Numbered from the stretch's first letter, positions 1-6,829 are shown. The stretch: DNA of 10,479 nt from CAZNMF01 sp964573795 (GCA_964573795.1 CAZNMF010000337.1:1-10479), one strand, 5' to 3'. Translations and numbers: made by a program. The notes: a model not told the origin generated them from the letters alone.

Positions 1-1
1 A

Positions 2-895
<894 letters not shown>

Positions 896-936
896 GGCGC
901 CCCGGCAGCCCGACACCCATACGGCCTTGACCCGCA

Positions 937-961
937 CCGACGACGATGGCATCGTCGTCGG
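937..961. repeat. Perfect 12-bp palindrome just before the Uma2 ribosome site
   Basis: The arms at 937-948 and 950-961 are exact reverse complements around a single central G, built from CGACGACGATG and its complement. The palindrome occupies the spacer between the diguanylate cyclase stop (895) and the Uma2 start (974), ending two bases before the GAGGG ribosome site. No T-run follows it, so a classical intrinsic terminator is not supported. It could be a stem-loop guarding the downstream ribosome site, an operator, or a factor-assisted terminator. Confidence 0.6.
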
Positions 962-962
962 C

Positions 963-967
963 GAGGG
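963..967 (+). promoter_or_regulatory. Ribosome binding site of Uma2 gene
   Basis: GAGGG ends six bases before ATG 974. It supports that start and lies immediately after the 937-961 palindrome, so a folded stem-loop could crowd ribosome access. Confidence 0.5.
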
Positions 968-973
968 CGGCCC

Positions 974-1552
974 ATGCGAAAAATCTCGACGAATACGTAT
1001 CTGGACACTGAGGAAACGCTGGAGCGAAGCGAGCTCTGGGGCGGCTTCGTCGTGCGCGACGCGGCGTCGCCGTTGTTCGCGCATCAAATCGCCACGACGC
1101 GGCTCACGGTGCTGCTCGATCGCGCGGCCCGCGACGCGCGCGCCGGCGTCGTCTGCGTCTCGCCAATCGACGTCGTGCTCGATCGCGACAACGCCATCGT
1201 CGTCCAGCCCGACATCGTGTTCGTGTCGCACGCGCGCCGCGCGATCATCGGCGATCGCGTCGAAGGCGCGCCCGATCTCGTGGTCGAAGTGATCTCGGCG
1301 AGTACTGCGCGCCGCGATCGCGGCGCCAAGCTGCGGCTCTACCAGCGGTACGGCGTGCGTGAATGCTGGCTGGTGACGCCGGACGAGTGGACGATTGAGG
1401 TGATCGAGCTCACGCCGGACACGCGTCACCGCCGCACGTACGCCGTCGACACGCCGATCGTCTCGTCCGTGCTGGGCCCGCTGGGATTCTCCACCGACGA
1501 CGTCTTCGGGGAGATCGGCATGGGGAACACGATCGAGCTCCCGGCCGAATAG
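974..1552 (+). CDS. Uma2-family (DUF820) PD-(D/E)XK endonuclease-like protein
   Basis: This 192-residue protein has the usual length of the Uma2 family. The family is built on a restriction-endonuclease fold, but its cellular role is not established. The fold's signature is readable: E20 in an opening SELWGG stretch, Asp80 in QPDIVFVS, then GAPDLVVEVIS with Glu105, Lys119 in AKLRLYQRYG, and the typical ECWLVTPD strand (about 130-137). These D...E...K residues fit a metal-dependent nuclease centre, so the active site looks intact. ATG 974 is chosen because GAGGG (963-967) lies six bases upstream and the N-terminus matches the family. The gene stands alone, with no partner nuclease, methylase or toxin/antitoxin gene beside it. 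A perfect palindrome sits directly upstream and a REP-like double hairpin directly downstream. Family assignment is firm; DNA cleavage is inferred from the fold. Confidence 0.88.
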   Translation: MRKISTNTYLDTEETLERSELWGGFVVRDAASPLFAHQIATTRLTVLLDRAARDARAGVVCVSPIDVVLDRDNAIVVQPDIVFVSHARRAIIGDRVEGAPDLVVEVISASTARRDRGAKLRLYQRYGVRECWLVTPDEWTIEVIELTPDTRHRRTYAVDTPIVSSVLGPLGFSTDDVFGEIGMGNTIELPAE

Positions 1553-1574
1553 CGGACGTCGGAGCATTGCGACT

Positions 1575-1634
1575 CGTCGTAGCCGGCGGGCTCAATGCCC
1601 GCCGGGGCCCGCAGGGCTGAGCCCTGCGGCGACG
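1575..1634. repeat. REP-like double hairpin between convergent genes
   Basis: Two GC-rich hairpins stand side by side. The first pairs 1583-1591 with 1597-1605 (9 bp, loop TCAAT). The second pairs 1609-1616 with 1622-1629 (8 bp, loop CTGAG). CGTCG at 1575-1579 can also pair with CGACG at 1630-1634, closing both hairpins into a three-way junction. The element fills the 98-base gap between the converging Uma2 and exported-protein genes. Size and twin-hairpin form resemble extragenic palindromes (REP/BIME) mobilised by Y1 REP-associated transposases. No such transposase is in the window. It may also act as a bidirectional transcription barrier, though no T-run flanks it. Confidence 0.65.
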
Positions 1635-1650
1635 GTCGCGTCAATCGCCG

Positions 1651-2223
1651 CTATTTGAGGGCCGTGATCGTCACCGAGGCGCGAATCGTCTCGCCGGTCA
1701 CCGGATCGGTCCCGACGCTGAACTCGACCGTTTGCCCGTCGCGCATCCCGAGCGCGTTGCTGACGAAAAAGTTCCGGATCGCCAGATCGAATCGCGCAGA
1801 CGACGTGGAGGTATCGGCGTTCGCCTGAGACGCCAGCGAATAGTCCTGCAGATTCAGATGGACCTCATATATCGGCGCCGTGCGATCGACGATCCAGCAG
1901 TCGATGTTCGTGCCGACGTACTTGTATTCGGGCGACGTCGTCGTCACGCCGTTCTGCGTGGTCGATACCGCCCGTCCGGTCGGTGCGTCGACTCCCACGC
2001 GCAAGTTCGTCGACTGGGCGCGAGCGGGCGATGACGCGACGACCAGCGCATAGGGCATCGTACTGATGCGTTTCGTGCCCTGAAACCGCGAGAACACAAC
2101 GTCCACTTTGAACGTCGGCGAGGCTGGCGTCGTTCCCGCACTCGGCTGTTGTGCCATCGCTGGAACGCAGCACGCCAGCAATCCACACACAGCAAAGACG
2201 GCGATTCTGAACGTCTTGGACAT
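1651..2223 (-). CDS. Small exported protein with secretin-like C-terminal half, unknown function
   Basis: The 190-residue product has a clear signal peptide: basic MSKTFR, a hydrophobic core, and likely cleavage after AMA at residue 24, before QQ. The mature part is rich in alternating beta-type sequence. Its C-terminal half reads GVDAPTG (77-83), EYKYVGTNIDC (99-109), VHLNLQDYSL (121-130), then RDGQTVEFSVG (161-171). This order resembles the end of secretin domains (a GxxxP element, 'YxxVGxxxD', a long strand, then 'xRDGQTxxxxG'). No secretin N-domains or membrane-insertion region are present. ATG 2223 is preferred over an in-frame ATG at 2298 because GGAGG lies four bases upstream and the signal peptide starts there. 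The gene follows the sigma/anti-sigma pair on the same strand after 78 bases, so it is probably co-transcribed. I cannot name a function. Confidence 0.75.
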   Translation of the reverse strand: MSKTFRIAVFAVCGLLACCVPAMAQQPSAGTTPASPTFKVDVVFSRFQGTKRISTMPYALVVASSPARAQSTNLRVGVDAPTGRAVSTTQNGVTTTSPEYKYVGTNIDCWIVDRTAPIYEVHLNLQDYSLASQANADTSTSSARFDLAIRNFFVSNALGMRDGQTVEFSVGTDPVTGETIRASVTITALK

Positions 2224-2227
2224 GGGC

Positions 2228-2232
2228 CCTCC
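2228..2232 (-). promoter_or_regulatory. Ribosome binding site deciding the exported-protein start
   Basis: Read on the minus strand, GGAGG lies four bases before ATG 2223. The longer reading frame from 2298 has no comparable site and would bury the signal peptide 25 residues inside the protein. Confidence 0.55.
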
Positions 2233-2301
2233 AGGGGTGCATTTCACAACTTCGAACTTGACGCGGTGCCTTCGGCGCACTCGAGAGATCTGAAACACCG
2301 T

Positions 2302-2898
2302 TCAAGAGGCGCCGCCGGCCGGGACCGGAAGCGAGTCGATGCGAACTTCAGTGATCGTCACCGGCGTTGGATCCGACAGTGGTGCAATCGTGACGTCGGC
2401 GTCCGCCGCCTTCGTCGCGCCGATCATCACGCGCCCTTCGCTGACGCCTGCGAGCAGGCGTGCGAGCGCGATGGCCTGATCGGGCGGCACGAGCACCTCC
2501 GGCGCGCGTCTCGCCTCGAGCGCGGCGGTCGTCGTCCGACGCGGAGCGCCGTGCGCCGCAGCACGGCGCAACGGCGCCGGCCGTGCCGCGGCGACCGCCT
2601 CCGCCTGCTGAACTGATCGCGACGGTGTGTTGCGCGCGACGGACTGCGGCACCGTCGTCACCGTCGACGGCGCGACGGCGGATCCCGATCGCAGCAGAAC
2701 CGCCACAAGCGCCGCGGCCGCCACTGCCCCGCTCGCGACAGCGCCCCACATCCACGCGCGGCCGCGTCCAGCCCACACGGCGCCGCGAGAACGCGATTCC
2801 CGCGTCGCAAGCCGCACCCTCGCCTCGAACTCCGGCGACGGCTCGACGTTCACGGCCGCACGCAGCTCGTCCAGCACCTCGTCGCGTTCGTCGGTCAT
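2302..2898 (-). CDS. Putative membrane-anchored anti-sigma factor (no zinc motif)
   Basis: The product has 198 residues. A charged N-terminal segment of about 47 residues comes first, then one transmembrane helix (about 49-69, WMWGAVASGAVAAAALVAVLL region). A low-complexity Ala/Arg/Thr/Pro stretch (about 72-133) follows, and a conserved-looking tail opens VLVPPDQAIALARLLAGV (135-152). Its ATG overlaps the sigma factor stop by four bases (ATGA), the classic coupling of an ECF sigma factor to its regulator. The expected topology is N-terminus inside binding sigma and C-terminus outside sensing a signal. The HxxxCxxC zinc motif of the common ZAS anti-sigma fold is absent, and there is no cysteine in the cytoplasmic part. 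The role therefore rests on context and topology rather than sequence. The reading frame stays open further upstream to 3213 inside the sigma gene, but that extension is an artefact of high GC. Confidence 0.75.
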   Translation of the reverse strand: MTDERDEVLDELRAAVNVEPSPEFEARVRLATRESRSRGAVWAGRGRAWMWGAVASGAVAAAALVAVLLRSGSAVAPSTVTTVPQSVARNTPSRSVQQAEAVAAARPAPLRRAAAHGAPRRTTTAALEARRAPEVLVPPDQAIALARLLAGVSEGRVMIGATKAADADVTIAPLSDPTPVTITEVRIDSLPVPAGGAS

Positions 2899-3458
2899 CG
2901 CAAGTGCTCCTGTAGCCGCCGCTTCGCGTCGAACAGTCTCGACTTCACCGTGCCCTCCGGGATGCCCAGCAACACAGCGACCTCTTTCATCCCGTGGCCC
3001 TCGATCGCCGCGAGCACGATGACCATGCGCAGCTTCCCGGGCAGCGCGTCGATGGCCGTCCACAACCGCATCGAGCGATCGCTCTCGATCAGCTCGCGCT
3101 CGGCGTCGACGATTGGCGGCCGCAACCGCGCGACGGCGTCTTCGCGCGCGCCGCGACGTCGATGGCCGCGCTTCCAGTCGAGCGCGATGCGGAACGTCAT
3201 GCGCACGAGCCATGCGCGAAACCGATCGCGGTCACGCAACCGCGCGAACGCCCGATACGCGCGCACGAAAGCGTCCTGCGCGATGTCTTCCGCGTCGGAT
3301 CGATTGCGGACGACGCTGTAGGCGACGCGGACGGCGAGCGTCGAGGATTCGGCGAGACGGGATTCGAATTCGCGAGCGGCCTCGTCATCAGCCGTCACGA
3401 GGCGTCCCACCAACCGCTCGGCGTATCCATCCATCAGCGCTCGGTGGCTAGACGCCAT
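2895..3458 (-). CDS. ECF-type RNA polymerase sigma factor (sigma-70 family)
   Basis: This 187-residue protein has the two-domain size of group IV sigma factors. Region 2 spans about residues 29-102, with the hallmark RNRSDAEDIAQDAFVRAYRAF (51-71) for core and -10 recognition. An Arg-rich linker follows. Region 4 spans about 131-185 and contains the helix-turn-helix MKEVAVLLGIPEGTVKSRLF (157-176), which reads the -35 element. It should direct RNA polymerase to a small regulon controlled by the overlapping anti-sigma gene. ATG 3458 is chosen for length, but no good Shine-Dalgarno precedes it (CCCTCCTCCC on the coding strand). ATG 3434 is an in-frame alternative, also without a good site. I saw no GGAAC/CGTC-type ECF autoregulatory promoter in the 137-base spacer; that spacer is dominated by complementary heptamer arrays. 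Confidence 0.93.
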   Translation of the reverse strand: MASSHRALMDGYAERLVGRLVTADDEAAREFESRLAESSTLAVRVAYSVVRNRSDAEDIAQDAFVRAYRAFARLRDRDRFRAWLVRMTFRIALDWKRGHRRRGAREDAVARLRPPIVDAERELIESDRSMRLWTAIDALPGKLRMVIVLAAIEGHGMKEVAVLLGIPEGTVKSRLFDAKRRLQEHLR

Positions 3459-3480
3459 GGGAGGAGGGTTGGTTCGGAGG

Positions 3481-3508
3481 GGCTTACGGCTTACGGCTTA
3501 CGGCTTAC
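3481..3508 (+). repeat. Four perfect GGCTTAC heptamers (left arm)
   Basis: GGCTTAC is repeated four times without a mismatch (3481, 3488, 3495, 3502). The array lies 22 bases outside the sigma factor start. Together with the array at 3545-3572 it forms a long inverted repeat around a 36-base loop. Confidence 0.9.
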
Positions 3509-3544
3509 GAGGGAAGGAGAGCATGCAGAAGGTCACGCCGTCCA

Positions 3545-3572
3545 GTAAGCCGTAGGTCGTAAGCCGTAAGCC
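3545..3572 (+). repeat. Four GTAAGCC heptamers (right arm, one variant)
   Basis: The units at 3545, 3559 and 3566 are GTAAGCC, the exact reverse complement of the left-arm unit. The unit at 3552 is GTAGGTC. As whole arms, 26 of 28 positions can pair. Degenerate seven-base periodicity continues to about 3593 (CTTTCGT, ACTTCGA, ACTTCCT). The last part shares the 11-mer ACTTCGAACTT with 2249-2259 in another spacer of this window. Confidence 0.85.
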
Positions 3573-3595
3573 CTTTCGTACTTCGAACTTCCTAT

Positions 3596-4969
3596 CTACC
3601 CCGGATCCCTCCACCCGGCCCCGTTCAACAATCCGGCCGCCGCGGCGGGGCCCCAGGTGCCTGGCGCGTACGGGATGGCGGGCGCGCGATCCTTGCCGAG
3701 GACGGGATCGATCACGCGCCAGGAGTGATCGAGCGCGTCGGTGCGGGCGAACAGCGTCTGGTCGCCGCGCATCGCGTCGCCGAGCAGCCGCTGATAGGCC
3801 GGCAGCGCGTTGGTCGTGCTGCGGCACGCGTCCAGCGTCACCTCTTCGCCGACGTTGGCGTCACCGGCTTTCTTCGCGCGCGTGCTGAGCTCGATGACGA
3901 CGTCCGGGCTGAGCTTGAAGCGCACGTGATTCGCCGGCGACAGCGGCACATCGTCGAACACGGCGTGCGGCGGGTGCTTGAGCTGGACGAAGACCTCGGT
4001 CGCCGTGACGGGCAGGCACTTGCCGGTGCGGATGAAGATCGGCACGTCGGCCCAGCGCCACGAGTCGACGCGCAGGCGCATCGCGGCGAACGTCTCGACG
4101 TCGGAGTCGGGCGCGACGCCGGCCTCCTGGCGGTAGCCGTCGAACTGGCCGCGCACGACCTCGGCCGGGTCGAGCTCGCGCATCGCGCGGAACGCCTGGC
4201 CTTTGGCGTCGCGGATCGCTTCGGGGTCGTGGCCGGCCGGCGGCTCCATCAGCAGCAGCGCGGCAATCTGCAGCAGATGGTTCTGCACGACGTCGCGGAT
4301 GGCGCCGAGCTCGTCGTAGAGCCGGCCGCGATTGCGGATGCCGAACTTCTCCGCCATCGTGATCTCGATGCGCTCGACGTGATCGCGGTTCCACACCGGC
4401 TCGAGGAAGCTGTTCGCGAAGCGGAAGTAGACGAGGTTCTGGACCGGCTCTTTGCCGAGATAGTGATCGATGCGGAAGATCGCGCGCTCGCGGAAGTGCT
4501 TGTGCAGCACGAGGTCGAGCTCGCGCGCCGACGCGAGGTCGCGGCCGAAGGGCTTCTCCACCATCACCCGCGCGCCGTCGGCGGCGCCGGCGGCGGCCAG
4601 TCCCTGGACGACGTTCGAGAAGCCGCTCGGCGGAATGGCGAGATAGTGCAGCGGATGCGCCGCCTGTCCGAGCGCGTCGCGGATCTGCTCGTACGTCGAA
4701 TGCTCCGAATAGTCGCCGCGCACGTACTTCAACTGTTCGGCGAGGCGCGGGAAACCGACGGGATCGGCGCCGCCGTGCGCCTCGACGCTCGCGCGCGCAC
4801 GCGCGACGAGATCGTCGCGCGTCCATTCCGATCGTGAGACGCCGATCACCGGAATGTCGAGCTGGCCGCTGGCGGCCAGGCCCTGCAGTGCGGGAAAGAT
4901 GTCCTTGAATGCGAGATCGCCGCTCGCGCCGAAGAACACGAGCGCGTCGGATCGTTCGGCAGTCGCCAT
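3596..4969 (-). CDS. zwf: Glucose-6-phosphate 1-dehydrogenase
   Basis: The enzyme oxidises glucose-6-phosphate to 6-phosphogluconolactone with NAD(P)+, the entry to the oxidative pentose phosphate and Entner-Doudoroff routes, in the cytoplasm. The 457-residue length fits. The nucleotide-binding fold opens with FGASGDLA (13-20). EKPFGRDLASA (138-148) and the substrate signature RIDHYLGKE (166-174) follow. The catalytic-base His231 lies in VQNHLLQ, and FIRTGKCLPV carries the C-terminal substrate lysine. Residues after GDLA read FKDIFPALQ instead of the usual RKLLPAL, which I associate with a divergent subfamily rather than damage. ATG 4969 is chosen because the N-terminus MATAERSDALVFFG fits the family; an upstream in-frame ATG (5005) adds an Arg-rich extension and intrudes on the divergent promoter region. 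The usual neighbours pgl and gnd are not in view. Confidence 0.95.
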   Translation of the reverse strand: MATAERSDALVFFGASGDLAFKDIFPALQGLAASGQLDIPVIGVSRSEWTRDDLVARARASVEAHGGADPVGFPRLAEQLKYVRGDYSEHSTYEQIRDALGQAAHPLHYLAIPPSGFSNVVQGLAAAGAADGARVMVEKPFGRDLASARELDLVLHKHFRERAIFRIDHYLGKEPVQNLVYFRFANSFLEPVWNRDHVERIEITMAEKFGIRNRGRLYDELGAIRDVVQNHLLQIAALLLMEPPAGHDPEAIRDAKGQAFRAMRELDPAEVVRGQFDGYRQEAGVAPDSDVETFAAMRLRVDSWRWADVPIFIRTGKCLPVTATEVFVQLKHPPHAVFDDVPLSPANHVRFKLSPDVVIELSTRAKKAGDANVGEEVTLDACRSTTNALPAYQRLLGDAMRGDQTLFARTDALDHSWRVIDPVLGKDRAPAIPYAPGTWGPAAAAGLLNGAGWRDPG

Positions 4970-5027
4970 GGCGCCAATTCTTTCATCGCGCGGACGCCGG
5001 CGCAATCTGACGCGCGGTGAACCGGAC

Positions 5028-5033
5028 TAATAT
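5028..5033 (+). promoter_or_regulatory. Possible -10 element in the zwf / Asp-box gene divergent spacer
   Basis: TAATAT stands out in the otherwise GC-rich 84-base spacer between zwf (start 4969) and the rightward gene (start 5054). A weak CTGACG (5007-5012) lies 15 bases upstream. The same AT-rich patch read backwards (ATATTA) could serve zwf. This is a sequence-only guess. Confidence 0.3.
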
Positions 5034-5053
5034 GCGAGACGGGCGACACACCT

Positions 5054-6784
5054 GTGACGTCGACGCGACATCTCGCCGGCCTCGCCGTGCTGCTCGTCAG
5101 CGCCGTGCTGACGGCGGCGCCGGCTGTACGCGTCGTTGCACAAGCGCCGTCCGCCGCGCTGATCGACGCGGCCAGCTTCGCGGCCCTCGTCTGGCGTCCG
5201 ATCGGCCTGTCACTCGCGGGCCGTGCGGCCGCACCGGCGGACGTACGTCGCGCGAGCGTCGACACGGCGTTCCCGTACCGCGTCTGCGGCGTCGACGCCA
5301 ACGGCGACGGCTTCTGCGTGTCGAGCCGCGACGACGATGCGCGCGGCGGCGCGCCGTGGGAGGCGATCCCGATTCGCGCCCCCGGCCAGATCGTCCCTGA
5401 TCCCCTCGACCCCGAGCTGCTCTACGGTGGCGCGCTGTCGCGCTACGACCGCCGCACGCGGCAGGTCCAGATGCTCGGCCCTCGCGATGTCGGGAGCGAT
5501 CGCACGGTCGTCGCATTCAGCGCGGATGGCCGCACGATTTACGCGGCGGGCCGCGGCGTCTGGAAGAGCACGAACAGCGGCCAGGACTGGACCGCGCTCG
5601 GCGCGTCGCTGCCCGTTCCCGCGAGCCTCGCGGTCTCGACGCTCGACGCGCGGCTGGTGTGGATCGCCGCGCGCGACGGCACCGTGCGCATGACGCACGA
5701 CGGCGGCCTCTCGTGGCTCGCGCCTGCGCGTGTCGCGACGACCGACGGCGCGATCGCGTCCATCGAAGCTTCGCACTTCGATCCGAACAGCGCCTACGTC
5801 GCCCTCTCGCGTCCCGGCGGCGGCGCGCAGATCCTGCGCACGCGTGACGCCGGCGCGACCTGGCAGCCGATCGTGGCCGGCCTCGATGGCGTCTCCGCGG
5901 CGTTCGTCGTGCGGGAAGACCGGTACCGGCGCGGGATGCTGTTTGCCGGCACGGACCGGTCGATCTTCCTGTCGTTCGACGACGGCGAGACGTGGCAGCC
6001 GTGGCCATCGAATCTGCCGGCGACGCCGGTGCGCGACGTCGTGATTCGCGAGTCGGCGGTGATCGCGGCGACGGGCGGACGCGGGATCTGGGTGCTCGAC
6101 GACATCGCGCCGTTGCGGCAGTTGACGCCGGACATCGCGAAAGCGCCCGCATTTCTGTTCCGGCCGTCGCCTGCCTGGCGCCTGCGCGGCGTTGCGAGCG
6201 TGGCGCCCCTCGACGACGCCGTCGCTCCCGAGCCCGCCGCGTCGCTCTTCTACTGGATTGGCGGCGAGACGACGGGCCCCGCGGCGCTCGAGATCATCGA
6301 GACGGCGACGGCCGATGTGATTCGCCGCTTCGATCTCACGGCCGGCGGCGGCATGTCGCCGGGCCTGCATCGCGTCGCGTGGGATCTGCGTTACGCGCCG
6401 CCGACCGACGCCTCCGTCGATCGCGGGCCGTACGTGCTGCCCGGGACCTATCAAGTGCGTCTCACCGCGAACGGCCGGCCGCTGCGGCAGGCACTCGTCG
6501 TGCGCCTGGACCCGCGCGTGCGCGCCGCGCAGGCCGATCTCGCCGCGCAGCTCGCGCTCGCGCGCACGCTCTCGAGCGCGATCGACGCGCTCGACCAACG
6601 CATGCGCGATCTCGACGTGTCGCAACGCGCAACGGCCGGTGAGGCGCTCGCCACGCTTCGCGAGGTCGCGCAGCGCGTGCAGGACACGGATGCCAGACCG
6701 ACGCCGCGTCTCGACGCCGAGGCGGCCGCGGCCGTCGCGCGCGCGGCGGCGATCGCGAACGTACCGGCCGCTTCCTCGCGATGA
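5054..6784 (+). CDS. Exported Asp-box (BNR-like) beta-propeller protein, shortened form
   Basis: The 576-residue product begins with a signal peptide (about 1-30, hydrophobic LAGLAVLLVSAVLTAAPAV, then RVVAQA). Four Asp-box-like turns follow: STNSGQDW (about 172-179), THDGGLSW (about 214-221), TRDAGATW (about 263-270) and SFDDGETW (about 307-314). Next comes a GGRGIWVLDDI motif. A beta-rich tail with PGTYQVRLTANGRPL and a helical, Ala/Arg-rich C-terminus end the protein. Such proteins are widespread in Acidobacteriota and are annotated 'glycosyl hydrolase', but Asp boxes are structural turns of propellers (sialidase, sortilin) and do not prove catalysis; no sialidase Arg triad or Asp nucleophile could be assigned. 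Relatives I know of are about 1000 residues. Here the signal peptide leads straight into what looks like their second half. GTG 5054 is taken because it starts the signal peptide; the ribosome site is weak. Confidence 0.75.
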   Translation: MTSTRHLAGLAVLLVSAVLTAAPAVRVVAQAPSAALIDAASFAALVWRPIGLSLAGRAAAPADVRRASVDTAFPYRVCGVDANGDGFCVSSRDDDARGGAPWEAIPIRAPGQIVPDPLDPELLYGGALSRYDRRTRQVQMLGPRDVGSDRTVVAFSADGRTIYAAGRGVWKSTNSGQDWTALGASLPVPASLAVSTLDARLVWIAARDGTVRMTHDGGLSWLAPARVATTDGAIASIEASHFDPNSAYVALSRPGGGAQILRTRDAGATWQPIVAGLDGVSAAFVVREDRYRRGMLFAGTDRSIFLSFDDGETWQPWPSNLPATPVRDVVIRESAVIAATGGRGIWVLDDIAPLRQLTPDIAKAPAFLFRPSPAWRLRGVASVAPLDDAVAPEPAASLFYWIGGETTGPAALEIIETATADVIRRFDLTAGGGMSPGLHRVAWDLRYAPPTDASVDRGPYVLPGTYQVRLTANGRPLRQALVVRLDPRVRAAQADLAAQLALARTLSSAIDALDQRMRDLDVSQRATAGEALATLREVAQRVQDTDARPTPRLDAEAAAAVARAAAIANVPAASSR

Positions 6785-6813
6785 TCGACCGGCTTCGGAT
6801 TCCTCTACGCCGC

Positions 6814-6822
6814 TGATATTCT
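6814..6822 (+). promoter_or_regulatory. Candidate extended -10 of PAP2 gene, leaderless spacing
   Basis: TGATATTCT fits an extended -10 (TGnTATnnT) and lies in the 45-base gap after the Asp-box gene. Only seven bases separate it from GTG 6830, about the distance from a -10 to a transcription start. The mRNA could therefore begin at or next to the start codon. No Shine-Dalgarno is visible. Confidence 0.4.
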
Positions 6823-6829
6823 GTCGCCC

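Noticed and set aside
927..932. TTGACC as a -35 element for the Uma2 gene
   Set aside because: At a 17-base spacing the matching position is CATCGT inside the palindrome, which is not a -10.
1651..2223. Lipoprotein reading of the exported protein (LLAC at residues 15-18)
   Set aside because: The residue before the Ala is Leu rather than a typical lipobox residue, and a standard cleavage site AMA before QQ follows. The lipoprotein option is weaker but not excluded.
3481..3572. Repeat arrays considered as a CRISPR
   Set aside because: The units are seven bases with no spacers and the two arrays are inverted, so this is not a CRISPR architecture.
3509..3595. The heptamer inverted repeat as an intrinsic terminator for zwf
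   Set aside because: The loop is 36 bases and no T-run follows on the minus strand, so it does not meet the form of an intrinsic terminator.
3725..4837. A 370-codon plus-strand open frame inside zwf
   Set aside because: It is antisense to a well-supported glucose-6-phosphate dehydrogenase and contains no motif.
4969..5005. Extended zwf start at 5005
   Set aside because: The extra MRRRPRDERIGA segment is not typical of the family and would overlap the divergent promoter region. ATG 4969 gives the expected N-terminus.
5054..6784. Assignment of the Asp-box protein as a true sialidase
   Set aside because: No Arg triad, Tyr/Glu pair or FRIP motif could be placed. Asp boxes alone are structural.
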